From Copromyces sp. CBS 386.78 (lineage: Eukaryota > Ascomycota > Sordariomycetes > Sordariales > Sordariaceae), in contig MU839119.1 of NCBI GenBank assembly GCA_030685235.1, forward strand, positions 1 to 64,000: a DNA stretch of 64,000 bases, read 5' to 3'. The position numbers were made by a program, and so were the translations under genes. The notes under the pieces are model-generated. The model did not search any database. It had not been told where the DNA came from and was given only the letters and a program-made list of their open reading frames with translations. This document shows positions 22,949 through 34,759 of the stretch, piece by piece. The number at the start of each line of letters is the position of its first letter. The stretch's first letter is position 1.

Positions 22949-23780
22949 TCAGCAAGTATCTCCCGTAACCAGGACTCTCCAACCGTCCGGCATAGAAAGC
23001 GAACCCTGAACGCCCACGTACCAAACGTTTATCGGATGGCCGACGCAATTGTTAAGGATGAACTGCGCGCCATCAGCAATATAGTTGTAGCTGCCAAGTG
23101 CCTTTGAGACGGTGTTCTAAGAGGCAGTCGTCAGTCAGTAAACCCGTTAACATGTAGTTAAATTCAGGCTATTTAGGTAGGATGAGGCATGGTAGTACAT
23201 ACGTCGTTACACCACCAAATAGCCGCGTTCCATGAGCAGCTGACCCGCCCGCAGTTGTTTGGGCCAGGGCCGTTGGCTGGCTTACCCACGACTCCGCGAA
23301 GGTACGTGATGCCGTCCTGAATAGCGTCCTTGCGAGCCAAGGACTGGGTCCACAGATCGCAGCCCAGAACTTCCCCCGCGGCAGCATGGTACTCGTCAGA
23401 GTCAGAGGTGGAGGAGGTATTCTGGGGGCGCATGTTACTAAAGGAGGAGGAGGAAGAAGAAGAAGAAGAAGAAACATTGGTATTCTGCTTAAGAACGATT
23501 TGGTTCTCCTCGGCGTATTGCATGACTTGTTGGATAGTCCCCGTGAGGTTGACGGTGGCACCGGAATCGGTCTCGAGCTCCCAGGTGATATCTTGGATAC
23601 CGTACCCAGGTACGGGGGCTTCACCGCTCGGAGCAGTTGTTGGCATTGCGCTGACAGGTAGGACCTATAGGGTAAGGTATGTTAGAACTCGTGTCAATCG
23701 TCGAGGGAAGTGACTTGAAATCCGGCTCTTACCTGCAGCATGGCCAGAACGGCACCGGATATGAAGGTCGAGTAGAGCAT
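22949..23780 (-). CDS. Small secreted cysteine-rich protein, SSP family copy D, with a poly-Ser insertion
   Basis: Three exons, 23780-23733, 23664-23203 and 23116-22949, giving 225 residues. Introns of 68 and 86 bases are phase 0 (GTAAGA..CTATAG; GTATGT..CTTAG). Signal-peptide exon MLYSTFISGAVLAMLQ. The mature part contains PVPGYGIQDITWELET, then NLTGTIQQVMQYAEE, a Cys at L-G-C-D, NCGRVSCSWNAAIWWCND, and a last exon ending D-T-C. Compared with copies C and E it has an extra serine-rich stretch of about 30 residues after the first third, encoded by an AGAAGA-type repeat (about 23440-23475 on the plus strand), likely grown by repeat slippage. A TTTATA word (23905-23910, TATAAA on the minus strand) is about 125 bases upstream. 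Confidence 0.83.
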
Positions 23781-23904
23781 TATGGCTTGGGCGGGTTTTA
23801 GAGTTTAGGATCAGGATACTCTGCGTGGTTGGTCGGTAGTTATGCTAGCGAATAAAAGGGGAATAAACTGAGGAATCATGTCGAAGACGAAACCTGATGA
23901 TTGC

Positions 23905-23910
23905 TTTATA
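23905..23910 (-). promoter_or_regulatory. TATA-like box of SSP copy D
   Basis: TATAAA on the minus strand about 125 bases before the start of copy D. Confidence 0.4.
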
Positions 23911-24566
23911 TGTCTATTTCAGACACGGCGTCTAAAGGTAGAATCCAACTTCCAACGGCACTGTCCATTGCGGACCAAAGGATCAGTGCGTGCCTGGCAC
24001 ACGCATCTCGAAGAACCAACGTCAACAGTTAGTTCCACTTGAGGTGAGTGTTGGTACATGATCACCTTGGGCAATACCTGGAAGAGAGTGACGGTGAATA
24101 GACGGCCCAGTGCCAATTACTGGGCAGCCTGCCGTTGTTGAAATGAAAAAAAACTCTTCAGCTTTCGAAGAATTAGGAAGGAACAATCCCCCAAATAGAC
24201 CTGACCAACCAGAAACCCCGTTCAACAAGGCTAGATTGAGCGTCTCGCCTAGAGGATGCCATCTAGCCTCGCTAGTAGCCTAGATAACCGCCCGGTTTTC
24301 GCGCTACGGTCTGGGCACGGACTTCCAACAGATGATCGTTAAGACCAACGAGCAAACTATTTCGGAAAAAAAAAAAAAAAAAGCATTCCTATAATACTAC
24401 CTTACGAACGTTGCCTTTCTAGTGTCCCGTTGTCAGCCCATCCTTTTCGCACATCCATGGGTAGGGTATTATTATTATGTACTCACCAACTATGCAAACC
24501 CCTTCCAGCCAACTCTTTCTCCTCTTCTATGTCATGATTTCCAGCACATCCGATCATGTCCTTTCT
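23911..24566. other. Intergenic; A-tract
   Basis: No gene. A run of 17 A lies at 24366-24382. The part next to 24567 is the 3' flank of the thioesterase gene. Confidence 0.6.
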
Positions 24567-25852
24567 TCAAGACGATAACCCCCCAACCGCACTCCCCAAA
24601 TCCTCGTGCGCATCCTCCCGATCCCACGTCTCGCTCTCCAACCTCTCGACGCCGCCAATCAACTCCCATATCCTTTTGCGGGCTCTGATGGTCTCCTCCT
24701 GCTGCAACTTCCACGTCTTGTCGAACAGACTGAGCATAAACTCGGGCATGGCCGTCTTGCCTGCCTTGCGGTAGTCGTAGATGACGATATCTTCTTCCAG
24801 CCGGGCGGCGACGCGGCGGTGCTGGTGCGAGAGCACGACGCATTCGAGGTGGAAGCTGGTTACGCCGGATTGGGGAGGCGAGGCGAGGCGGTGGTAGACG
24901 GAGATGCGGTCTGGGTAGACGAGTGGCTTTTTAACCCGGGGGTTGTTAGTAAGGAAAAGGAACAGAAGAACTTGAAGGTGATGGGGGGTCGTACGAATTT
25001 AAAGTCGCACTTGAGGGACTTCATGATCAACCCGATAGCCTTTGGCTGCATCAGTTCCGCCCACTCTTGCCTGTGAGCTGGGTCGACGTGGACGGAGAAG
25101 TTGGTGATCCAGTTGACTCGCGCGGACTCGGCGTAGCGGTAGTAGTTGACGTTGTTGACATGGCCCTGTTGCTACTCGTTAGCTCTCGTCCTGATGTGAT
25201 TCATCATCCATGCTTTATATCTCGACAGTCCGCGTTCAACAACCCTCTTCCACTACTACCGCACCGGGCCCTACGCATGCTTCCTGTTTTTCATATATCT
25301 CATCCTTGTTTACGTCGTGCTGCCGTCTTTTTACCACATCCACTCGGCCCCTCCATTACACCATTTGTTTGTTTTTATTCTCGTCATCCGCCCTCTTCCG
25401 CATTCATAGGTACATTTCCTACAATCCCCGCCCTCCTCCCCCTCAACCTCCAAACTCGGAAAAAAAAAGAGACTTACGAAACTATCCATCTCCCCCCACA
25501 CAACCTCCCGCCCATCCAGTCCCCGCCTACCGCCCGTCAAAAACCCTTCGCTACCCGCCAACAACTCGCGCCATTCGGTAGCCAGCGCTTTGAGAATGAG
25601 AGAAGCATGTTGGATTTGAGAGGGAGAACAGCCGAAGATGATGCATTTCCCGACTCGAGCGGGGAGGTCGGTGATCCATTTCTTGGGTGGGGGTTTGGGG
25701 ATTTGGGCGTCGATGGAGGTGATGAGGGGGGATGTTGAGATGAGGCGGGTGGTGGTTGTGGTCGGGCGCAGAAGGGCGGAGGTGGTGATTTGTTTGGTGG
25801 TGGTGGTGGTGGTGCGGGCGAGGTGCCAGCGCGGGAGAAGGGTTGGCAGCAT
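24567..25852 (-). CDS. Hotdog-fold acyl-CoA thioesterase, probably mitochondrial
   Basis: Three exons, 25852-25478, 25165-24995 and 24926-24567, giving 301 residues. The 312- and 68-base introns are phase 0 (GTAAGT..CAACAG; GTACGA..AAAAAG). The N-terminus (about 50 residues) is rich in Arg, Thr and Ser with no acidic residue until IDAQIPKPPPK, typical of a mitochondrial presequence. The hotdog motif of the 4-hydroxybenzoyl-CoA thioesterase superfamily crosses the first splice: VVWGEMDSF, then GHVNNVNYYRYAESARV. This is followed by the strand PLVYPDRISVYHRL and later LECVVLSHQHRRVAA. The Asp of the MDSFGHVNN block is the expected catalytic residue. Its substrate cannot be told from sequence; cleavage of acyl-CoA in mitochondria is inferred. 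The C-terminal helix region is charged. Confidence 0.85.
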
Positions 25853-26486
25853 GGCTGTGGTGATGGTGCTGGGTGCGATGGACAAAGGATGGGATGAACT
25901 GAACGAATTCAATGTAGTTAACGTCCAGTCCGGCCCTCTTGTTCCCCCCGTCGTCGTCAATCGGTAGATCGAGCCCGTTCATTCTCGGCAGCGGGGTTAG
26001 CCGGGGGTGGGGCTCCGCTAACAGATGGGATGACGGGGAGTTGGGTCGATCATGTCCACCGATCCGGGAATCGCGTGAAGTGATTTGAAAAAAGAGTGAG
26101 ACGATTCTAATTACCATCAGGGATTCAACACTCTGTATCTTGGCCAGCAATGGTCGGTGTTGCTATCACAATGGCATCTCGTCTTGTATGGTAGCCATTA
26201 GGTGTGTTAGTGCATGGTCAAAGATTCAAAAAGGCCGACTCTGAGAGCGACAAGATGGCCAACAGCCGGCCAAATGCCATTCAGCTGATAAGATAAGAGC
26301 TTCCGCCTACGTCACGCTACGGTGCTCGGTGATGATGATGCGCACGGACTTCCTCCTTCACCATCTATCCACAACACCATCAACACTCAATGTAAACACT
26401 CATCAATACCATCACTGTTGCTCTTACAATATTAATGCCAGGGCACCTTCACCTGCGCTGAACACACACACACACACACACACAAA
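25853..26486. other. Divergent promoter region
   Basis: The 630 bases between the thioesterase (minus) and the LYR gene (plus) start codons presumably hold both promoters. A (CA)n run (26462-26485) ends directly at the LYR start codon, within its leader. Open frames on both strands here are shadows. Confidence 0.6.
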
Positions 26487-27182
26487 ATGCCCCTCCCGCC
26501 ACCCAACCCCGTGCTTCGTCGACAAGTCATCCAGCTATACAAAGGTAAGTACTCCTTTCCCCCTCCCCTCCACGCATCCCATATCCCATCCCATTCTACT
26601 CACCACTAAAAATAACGAACCCAACCCACCCATATCCCTTCCAATATTCATCAGAACAGAAAGAGACTAACCACATCGAGCTCGAGCTCGAGAAACCGCA
26701 GAACTCCTCCACATGGGCAAAGAATACCCCCAAGGCTACGATTACTTCCGCCCGCGTCTCCACCGGGCCTTCATGTCCAAAGCCGGCTTGCGGGACGAGG
26801 GGGAGATTAAGCAGGCCATTGCCACGGCGCAGTTTGTTCAGAAGGGTATGTTATGTTCTTTTCTTTTCTTTTTCTTCTTCTTCTTCTTTTCTCAGCTCCC
26901 CATTCATTTGTCGTGGCCTCGCGCGGACCCCTTTTAAAAAAAACAAAAAAAACAAAAAAAACAAAAAAAAAAAAAAAAAAATTAACTGACATGAGCTTGC
27001 GTGGGTGGCACGGGTGAAACAGAGCTACAAGCATTGTGAGTAACCCACGTGCTATCGATGTAGGGAGAAAAGGGGGGGGGGCTAGCACTGGGACTGACAA
27101 AAGCAGATATTACCTAAAGAAATACCGGACATTAAAGAAGCAGTATGAAGGGGATAAGGCGGTCGGTTGGTTAGGCAGTTAG
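26487..27182 (+). CDS. ETFRF1: LYR-motif protein, ETFRF1/LYRM5 homologue (electron-transfer flavoprotein regulator)
   Basis: Four exons, 26487-26544, 26702-26845, 27023-27035 and 27107-27182, giving 96 residues. The third exon is only 13 bases. Splices keep frame: YK to ELLHMGKEYPQG, QK to ELQAL, then YYLKKYRTLKKQYEG. Donors are GTAAGT, GTATGT and GTGAGT; acceptors end in AG. The product has the LYR-type motif (Q-L-Y-K-E-L-L), then YPQGYDYFRPRL, a central FVQKELQALYYL and the terminal YRTLKKQY block, the pattern of human ETFRF1 (LYRM5), with matching total length. Family members sit in the mitochondrial matrix and bind the electron-transfer flavoprotein, displacing its FAD. Intron 2 contains a CT-rich stretch and a long A-rich array. 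Confidence 0.85.
26936..26981 (+). repeat. A-rich (A7-8C)n array inside intron 2 of the ETFRF1-like gene
   Basis: Runs of seven or eight A separated by single C, repeated about four times and ending in a run of about 18 A. Likely a slippage-grown tract. Confidence 0.85.
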
Positions 27183-27565
27183 TGGTTGGTTAGTCGATGG
27201 ATTAGTCGGCCGTGTCAATGTGTATATTCATTCTATACACCGTAGTCGCGGACATCTACAGGTGCTACCGAATGTACATTGTGAGAGTCACCAAGCATAT
27301 GACAGAGCCAAGTATTGGGGGAACATGGGACAGCAAAAACTCGACGACGCTGTGGAAATTTCTTCATAAAGTGATCTTTTCCTATATACCTACCCATATC
27401 CCATCCCATCCACCCATATCCAAAACACGCTCACCCATATTCCCTTGTCAGAAGAACAAAGACCACCATTAGAAAATTACCATTCTATCGCCAAAAAAAA
27501 AGAAGAAACTACCCCCACACATCACACCCAAACTGCCTCTCCATCTCTCATCCCACACAACAATA
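27183..27565. other. Convergent 3' flank
   Basis: Between the ends of the LYR gene (plus) and the methyltransferase (minus). Holds only untranslated sequence, including GGTTAGT-like words and an A/C-rich stretch. No gene. Confidence 0.6.
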
Positions 27566-29980
27566 TCACCTCCTCTTGGCCCACCAAGCCCCCACCTCCA
27601 AACACTCCCCCCAACTAGTCCCGTTCTCCATCACAAGATCATTCATCATCTTGCCCAACCACGCATCCCACTCATCCTGACTCTTGCCACTCACATCCCT
27701 CAATATATGTTCCAAGCTCTGAATCTTCTGCACAACCGTCATCAACGCCGTCCTCCTCAACGCCTGCGCCTCCGGCCCCAGCGACTTGCCCCCACCCCCG
27801 TTTTCTGTCCCCAACTGTAAATTCGAAAAACTCGGCTTGGTCGAGATGAACGCCTTTCCATCCTTCGTCACAACACCGCCCACGCCTTCCCTCTCCCACC
27901 GGACTTCTGATAGCGGGACTGCCAACCGCTTGCTGCCCATCCCGGTTAGGGTCTCGGCTTCTTGAAGCATCATAGGCCCGATGAGGGTGCAGGGCATGCA
28001 ACACAAGGAACGGGCTTCGAGGGCTTTGGAGAGCCAGGCGTTGTATTCCACCAAGAAATGGTTGAGCGGAGAAGAGAAGGGGGTCTTGGCTGTCATTACG
28101 TAGGCGCCTAGACGGGCGGCTTCGATGGCTTCCAGTTCTTCGGGGGATTTTTCCGCTGCTGCTGCTGCTGCTGGGGCGTCGTTGTCCTCGCCGCCTTCGG
28201 CAGGCTGACCATCCTCGCCAGCGACCGGCGCTGACGAGGAGGCGGAGGAAGAGTTCTGCAAGTGTTCGGGCACGTGAGGTCGCAACATTCGTAGCGTGTG
28301 ATCGCTGTCCCAGATTTCGATGGCACCGCCCGGCGCAAGGAGGCGGATGTACTCGTCAATCACAGGCAGTTGCATGGCAGTAGTCGTAATGAGAGAGACA
28401 TCCTTGCACATGATCAAATCGAACGAGGCGTCGGCAAACGGGAATGGGAACTTGCGGCAGTCGTGCTGGACGAAACGCCAGTTCATCGAAGGGTCAGGAT
28501 GCATGCCGGAGCCGCTGGTGGCGCCACCGCCGCCTGCTGCCGACAAGGTAGCAGACGAAGAAGAGGCGCGATTGCTGCGGCGCCCGTCGCTATTACCGTC
28601 GCTGTTTCTCGAGGTGCTGGGTGGTGCTAGGGGAGCAATGTCAATCCCCGTAAAGGACATGCCATCAGCTTGCCCAAGGTTTTTGTAGTGCTTGTAGCAA
28701 AGCATCGACCACACCCCAGAGCCGCAGGCGACTTCCAAAATGCGCTTGGGCGGCTGGTCGGCGAACTCGGGCGAGCATATCGGCTTCCCGAAGAGCTGCA
28801 AAAGCAACAGCGTCCTCAACGTCTGTCTGTGTATTTCCTCGAGATCGACGGGCAGCGGGTACGCCAGTGTCGGATCCGAGATGTACGTCCGGCCGTTGCG
28901 CACGACAAAAGGTCTGGCCTGGTTGTTCGCGAGCTGGTCGGGGCTCGGAAGCGGATCGCTCGACAGAAACGTGCGACTGCTTATCGTGGTGCCAGCGATG
29001 CTGGAGACACTTTGACTTTCGGCGCGGGAGCCATCGTAACCAGACATCTTGGAGCCGGTGCCGGACGAGAGAGGCATGGCGCCGGCTTGTGCGCTACCGG
29101 CATGTTGTTGCCCCTGGGACTGGGGCGGCGGCGGCTGCTGCTGCTGCTGCACGTGACGACCACGCTCGAGGATGCTGGAGGCGGCGTGGGCAGCAAAGGC
29201 AATGGAGGCTCCGGCTCTGGTGGGTACGATGGGGTGGGTTGCGTCGCGAAAGACGGGCGACCGGGCTGACGATGGCTCGGAAAGGCTGCCGGTGTTGGGG
29301 GGCGTCAGGTATTTATAGTTATCGTGCGTGTCGATACGAGGCGTCGCGGGCAGCTGCTTGTGGCTGTTGCTGTGTATGTTCGGGTATCGGCCAGATGTAG
29401 GTATCCGCTCGGGAAGATAGCTACGGTGCTGGTGATGGGAGGAGGAGGGAGGACTGAGCAAGTCTCGGCGCGAGGGGCGATAATGGTCGAGAGACGAGGT
29501 GGCACGTGGTCCTGGTCCTGCCGAGGCAGAAGAAGATGATGATGATGCAGAGTTCGCAGCGGTGGCGGCCGAAGGGTCGTCGCTGTGATGATGATCTGAT
29601 GGTGGATGTGGTTGTAACCAAGCTGGCGTCAACAGCTTATATTTGTGGTGGTTGTGGCCGTGGCCGTGGCCGTGGCCGTATGTTGTCGAAGAGGAGGTCC
29701 CGTGACCTGGGCCGGCGGCGCTGCTGACCAGAGGAGCGGCCGGGCTTGTGCCGGTGGTGCTGGCGCTGTTGGTGCGGACGTGGCCCTGCTGGCGACGCTT
29801 TCTGTGCGAGGGGGTGCCCGAGGTCGAGTTGGAGCGAGTAACGGGATGAAGAGGCGGCGGCGGTCCTCCTCGCTGGTGGTGGGAGGTCGTAGAAGATGAA
29901 GTCGACGTTTGTGGAGGCGACTCGACCTGGTAGGCGGATAAAGGGGCCCTTGCGGCTGCATAGCCCGACAGGAACTCCAT
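27566..29980 (-). CDS. Large SAM-dependent methyltransferase with a disordered N-terminal half
   Basis: Single exon of 804 residues from the ATG at 29980-29978 (MEFLSGYAAARAPLSAYQ), which has A at -3. The open frame runs 16 codons further upstream, but only with a TTG, so this ATG is preferred. The first 390 residues are low-complexity: Ser, His, Gln, Pro and Gly runs. A Rossmann-fold methyltransferase domain follows: motif I ILEVACGSGVWSML at about residue 415, an acidic end of strand 2 at FTGIDIAPL, then WRFVQHDCRKFPFPFADASF and DLIMCKDV (motif IV) near 510, and PGGAIEIWDSD. The domain is interrupted by Ser/Gly- and Ala/Glu-rich insertions. Similar proteins are common in filamentous fungi; the substrate is not known. 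I cannot assign it to a LaeA-type subfamily from sequence alone. Confidence 0.85.
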   Translation of the reverse strand: MEFLSGYAAARAPLSAYQVESPPQTSTSSSTTSHHQRGGPPPPLHPVTRSNSTSGTPSHRKRRQQGHVRTNSASTTGTSPAAPLVSSAAGPGHGTSSSTTYGHGHGHGHNHHKYKLLTPAWLQPHPPSDHHHSDDPSAATAANSASSSSSSASAGPGPRATSSLDHYRPSRRDLLSPPSSSHHQHRSYLPERIPTSGRYPNIHSNSHKQLPATPRIDTHDNYKYLTPPNTGSLSEPSSARSPVFRDATHPIVPTRAGASIAFAAHAASSILERGRHVQQQQQPPPPQSQGQQHAGSAQAGAMPLSSGTGSKMSGYDGSRAESQSVSSIAGTTISSRTFLSSDPLPSPDQLANNQARPFVVRNGRTYISDPTLAYPLPVDLEEIHRQTLRTLLLLQLFGKPICSPEFADQPPKRILEVACGSGVWSMLCYKHYKNLGQADGMSFTGIDIAPLAPPSTSRNSDGNSDGRRSNRASSSSATLSAAGGGGATSGSGMHPDPSMNWRFVQHDCRKFPFPFADASFDLIMCKDVSLITTTAMQLPVIDEYIRLLAPGGAIEIWDSDHTLRMLRPHVPEHLQNSSSASSSAPVAGEDGQPAEGGEDNDAPAAAAAAEKSPEELEAIEAARLGAYVMTAKTPFSSPLNHFLVEYNAWLSKALEARSLCCMPCTLIGPMMLQEAETLTGMGSKRLAVPLSEVRWEREGVGGVVTKDGKAFISTKPSFSNLQLGTENGGGGKSLGPEAQALRRTALMTVVQKIQSLEHILRDVSGKSQDEWDAWLGKMMNDLVMENGTSWGECLEVGAWWAKRR

Positions 29981-32900
29981 GTTTCTTTTTTGCCTTTGAA
30001 TGTCAAATTCTGGCCCGATCCTGGACAAGGCAGGAGCGGGCAGGCCGGAGCGCAGAGGGCGGGCAGGGCTCCTTGCGGTGTCTGTGTACAGTGAGGTTTG
30101 GAATCAAACACCTTTTTTTTTTTTTTTTCTCCCTCGGCATCCTCCTCTTTCTTTCGTCCCTGTTTGGTTAGGGTTGTTTCCCCCGTGTCTCCAGCTGGCG
30201 GCGTCTCCTGATTCCACTTGGGTCTTCTCAACAAGGAAATGGAACTGCCGGTGTGTGGGCAGGGGTTAGGTTCAGGGTGTGGTTCCGTGCCCGACTGCCT
30301 ATTACGTCCCCGGCTCCCCGCTACCTCAACTGACCCCGCCGTGCAGCTCGTTGGAACAGCGCACTAAACCACTAGGAACAGCAGAAAGATCCTCCACCAC
30401 CTATCCGAGCCTGTAAGGTACAGCCGAACCCTGCCTGGGTCAATTCGGGGGTTGATTGACACTTGAAACAATAGACACGGCCGATTTGACCAAGGACCTT
30501 TTTCCTTGGTTGACCGACCCGATGCGATGCTACCTTGTTTTCTTCAGGCAAATGCTGCCGGATGTTGCGATCCTGCGGCCGCTACTATCGTTGCAACACC
30601 CGACTCGTCCGTCTTTTTCTCAAAAGCACCTTCTGGACTGAGAAGGGTTTCCGATGCACGCTATCTGTTGACCGACCCCTTTTTGAGCCTTTGTTTGAGT
30701 GGTTCCTCAATCCCGCTTCTTCAACAAGCGAGCGACAACGGGAGCCAAAAGGGTTCTCAATTGACCCTCCCGATTGGATCCCCTATAAAACCGTTGACAC
30801 CGTCGTCCCGTCTTTGGATAAGGTACCTGTCAGGAGAAGCTGCGATTGAGTGACAATCAACCGTCCCTGGCTGGCTGGCTTGCTTGCAAGACGCGAGAAA
30901 ACAAGCTTGTCGCTCGCTTCCAGTGCCGGTGCGTCGAGTTGGTTGGACACGGAACGAGATCCAGCAAAAAGACAAAAATAGGCTTGGTACTTGGAGACTT
31001 CGTTTCCACTTGCTTGCAAGGCTCGGAAATAGGAACGCCGGGGGAAGCACGGCGAACAGTATCAAATCCAGCCCTTTCCGCTGTCGATCATCAACAGACA
31101 GGGAGCGGGCCAGGCCCGATGGTGTTTCTCAAACGTTTCCAGAAGCCACTTTTACGGTCTGGTCTTGTCTCGGTGTCGGAACTCGACAGATTTGGAATGC
31201 TTCCAGTTTCCAGTCTCACTTCCGCCGGACTCCGGTAAAACACCTCCTTAGTCCTTGCAAACTTGTTCTCGGTCGGACGCGACGGAGAAGTTGAAGTGTG
31301 ATGTTAAAGGAGTCCGGGATAATTGTCCAAAAAGAAGCAAAACCTCCGAACGGCAACGCCCCATGTGATTGCTAACGGTCGCGGCTTTTCGTTGCTTCGC
31401 TTTCACTTCAGCTCAGCTTCAGGGGTTTCCACAGACAGACCACAACAACGCCTTCTCGTCGCTTGTCTTGTCGCTTGTCGCTTGCCGAGGCCCCCTGTCC
31501 ATTCAGTCTCGTCAGGGCAAACAGTGTCGGCAACCCCCCACTGAATAGCTCAGGGGTAAAACACACACACACTGACGCTGATGCTGTTTGGTCCTTGTGT
31601 TCTCAACGAGATCTCTCTCACTTCACCCTGCCCAGAGGAAAAAGGTGAGTTTGCGCTCGGTTTGTGGGTTGGACTTGAGCGTGTCAGTCTGGCTGGCTGT
31701 CTGATCCTGCTTCTAGACTGTGGCCGGCGTTCTCGGTAGGTAAGGTCTCGTGAACTTGACCTTTTGGTTTGGGCGTTCCAGTTGTTCCAGTTGTTCTGTT
31801 CAAGGCCAGATTCAGGCCTAGACGCTGTTGGGGTTTCAGAGAACACAGGGGACGATATATTGATGTCTTGGTTGAGAGACACCTGGGTGCATCGGTGTAG
31901 ATATTCCAAGCACCAGAATATACCAGCGGTGCGCCGTCGGCTTTTTGAATGGTACGGCTGAGCTGGCGTTCAGGTGGCCACGCGAACAGCGTAACAGGAC
32001 CTGGATGTGAGCTGTTTCCACGCTCAAGTTGAGAGGTCTTGAAGCGATATTGTGGGGTGACAGGTCGTCGTAGTAGCATTCAGTCGTTTTTCTCCCGAAT
32101 TCAGGATGTCGATGTCGTTTTGAAAGGCTGCCTCGGCTGCGCGCGCTGAGTATGACGACGGTGACGGAACGGACGTCTCGCTTGAACAAGTATTTTCATC
32201 ACTCGCTTTTTTTTTTTTTTTGAAGGGTTGATGAATGGAACGTCGTTGGAATTTCCGCTCCAACAGTCTCGTCGCTAGTTATGGTTACCGCAGTGTCGAT
32301 CCGGCTTCAGGGTCGACATGTATCCGCGATCTTGTGATGACGGTCGAATCTTGACGGAATTCGATGCGGCTGACTTGACTGGCGGCGGCCGCGATTGACC
32401 ACCTTCGATATGAGTGGCTTGAAATTTCCAATTCGCACTTGCTTCTCCAATGGTTGGGAGTTTGGCTTGGGAAAAAGAAAAGATGGAGGTTATAAACGAG
32501 AGAGCCTGGGCCCGAGGATGTGGTCGACTCCAGAGAAGCTTCGACCGCAATCTGGCAGAGACCCTCCGATCAACACGGATCGAGGGGCACTAACTCGAAA
32601 GCAAAAGAAGCATTGATGATGAGAAAAAAAAGAGAAAAAAAAAAAAAAAAAAAAAAAAAAAGGAGAGCGAGGATTAATAGGACTGACGACGGCGAACAGG
32701 GACAAGGCACGGGCCGAGCCATCCATTACTTGCTTCTATAATATAGGTTATAAGATGTATAGGTCGACCATACCGTACTCTCTCATCTCTTCAGAGACTG
32801 ACACATGGGTTATTTAATCGGCAATCAACTTGCGGGCGGCAACTTTGTCGCCCCCCAGAGCCGTTACGGGTAAAGGATCCTGTGGCTCGGCCATTGATAC

Positions 32901-34759
32901 CCCATGCCCATGTTTACCAAGGCGTGCTTTCTCGCTGTGTGTGCGATCCGTACCGATATGCCGCTGTCACTAATGTTTTTAGGCTCACCTTTGGTCTGCC
33001 GCAAGCCGTCTTCTGGCCGTTAAACGGGCTTTTGACCCGAAAGTGGTGTGGGGAAAAGAAGGTTCCAAAATGGAAAAGTCGCGCTCTGGAATCTCTCCCC
33101 GCACTTTTGGCCTTTGCGGATTGGCTGTCTCGTCGAGGGTGGGCGAGTCTGGATTCGCATGGAATGCTTCCCAACGTCCCAACCTCCCATTGAACCTCTT
33201 TCTTGGTCAAGGCCGGAGCATGTGTATTGCTGTGATCCTCATTGGTTTTCTAGGTTGCAGACACAGAAGACAAGGCCGGGGAGATGGTGTTTCTTTGGAA
33301 TGTTTTCCCCCTTCGCTTTCAAGCTTCATGTCTCGTGGATACTCTGCGATGCCTGTTAGACAAGGTTCATACAAGGAGGATATCAAGCTCTCAAGATCAG
33401 ATGTCTCAAACGCTGGCACTTCCACGGCTCAAAGCAGAAACGAATGCAGATACGGTATTTTTCTCGTGCTGCGGATATGCGGCAAGCTGGGCCAGGAAGC
33501 GCCTAGAACCCTAGAATATTGGCCTTGTGCTCGTCAATGCCCTCGTTTAATACTTCTCGATGTGAGGGTGGCCTGGGCCATTGTCGAATCAGCGAGACTG
33601 GTGTGAGACTGCTGGTTCCAGCTTGTCATTGGAAAAGAACATTGAGGCTGAAGTCAGTTTGTCCAATGCTTTGACTCCAAAGTGTTCCAAAGTGGAAGCC
33701 ATGACTCCGGTTCTTTGACGTCGATTTGTCGTTGGGACTAAATGTTGGCTGTGCTCATGGTGTTGAAGATTCAAGGGTAGCGAAATGGTTGGAGGTAGTG
33801 TAAAAAAGGGTGTGCCTTCATTTTGAAGCTTTGCAGTGTGGCGAAGGGAATTCATTATGCTCCGCCCCTCCACATCAACCAAATTCGGGGCCAATCTCTT
33901 TGAAGAGAAAAAGGAAGGAAACGATGCAGCGTACAGCGAAAATTTCGCTCGCGGAATGCTTTTAAGTTCGCACCTTCCCTTCTCCCGCCTGTGGTCAAAT
34001 CGTATGACTTGCCCGCACAGACCACCTAACCGAGCATTGGCGGCAGGTTTCTACAAAATTTTGCAATAACAAGGACCATCTGGGTGGGAGTTGAAAGCAT
34101 TTACTGTACATGCCTACCACCCTGTTCACAAAACAAACTTCACATCATCAACGACCGAGCCGACAACCCTGGATTCTCGCAAAGAATGGGTGCCAATCAA
34201 TCGCCTCTCGCTCTTACGATCCCCTTTGTCTTGCTCTCTCCATTGATCTTTGGTGAGGTAAAAGGCAAAGTGCATCACCATCCATCAGCATGGAGGCGTT
34301 GGCACGAAGGCCCCTGACCAACTTTCCCCCGTGGACGCGTTATTGCGCTAGCGTCCGCCCGCCTGGACTTGCCCTGGCGCTGTTAAAGGCCCATCCTCCT
34401 TTTCGTTACACGATACTCTAACCATTCTAGGACAACAAGTGAATCCATGAGACACTTAGCCGCTGGATGGCAAATATGATGAGTCGTGAATTCCATATAC
34501 ACTGTGAGTACTGTCGCGCTTGTCACTCGGTTCTCTGCATCACCTCCTCATCTGAAGCACTTCCCCTCTTCGTTGAGAGCACAGCGTCGTGCTCGAGGAT
34601 GCGGTTTGCACACCCAAGCCAGAACTATTGTCCCAACATGTAGGGGAAACCATAGCGGCACGCGTAGGACACCGTCTGCTGCTGGTCTGAATATGCCAGG
34701 TGAAGAATTGGCAAGAGAGCAAGGTAAGAATCACTTCGCTGATGGCCCTCTCTTCGGGG
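29981..34759. other. Gene-poor region (methyltransferase promoter to SSP copy E)
   Basis: No gene can be supported in 4.8 kb. Open frames are short, overlap on both strands and carry no domain. T16 at 30113-30128 is in the methyltransferase leader. T15 at 32207-32221 and A27 at 32635-32661 are further mononucleotide tracts. The composition is ordinary, not RIP-like. Confidence 0.5.
32635..32661. repeat. A27 mononucleotide tract
   Basis: Twenty-seven consecutive A, the longest homopolymer in the window. Confidence 0.9.

Noticed and set aside
28670..29400. Plus-strand frames of 177-199 residues opposite the methyltransferase
   Set aside because: Antisense shadows of GC-rich coding sequence, with no ATG context or family similarity.
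29981..30028. A longer methyltransferase start 16 codons upstream
   Set aside because: The upstream initiator would be TTG, which is not a normal eukaryotic start; the ATG at 29980 has good context.
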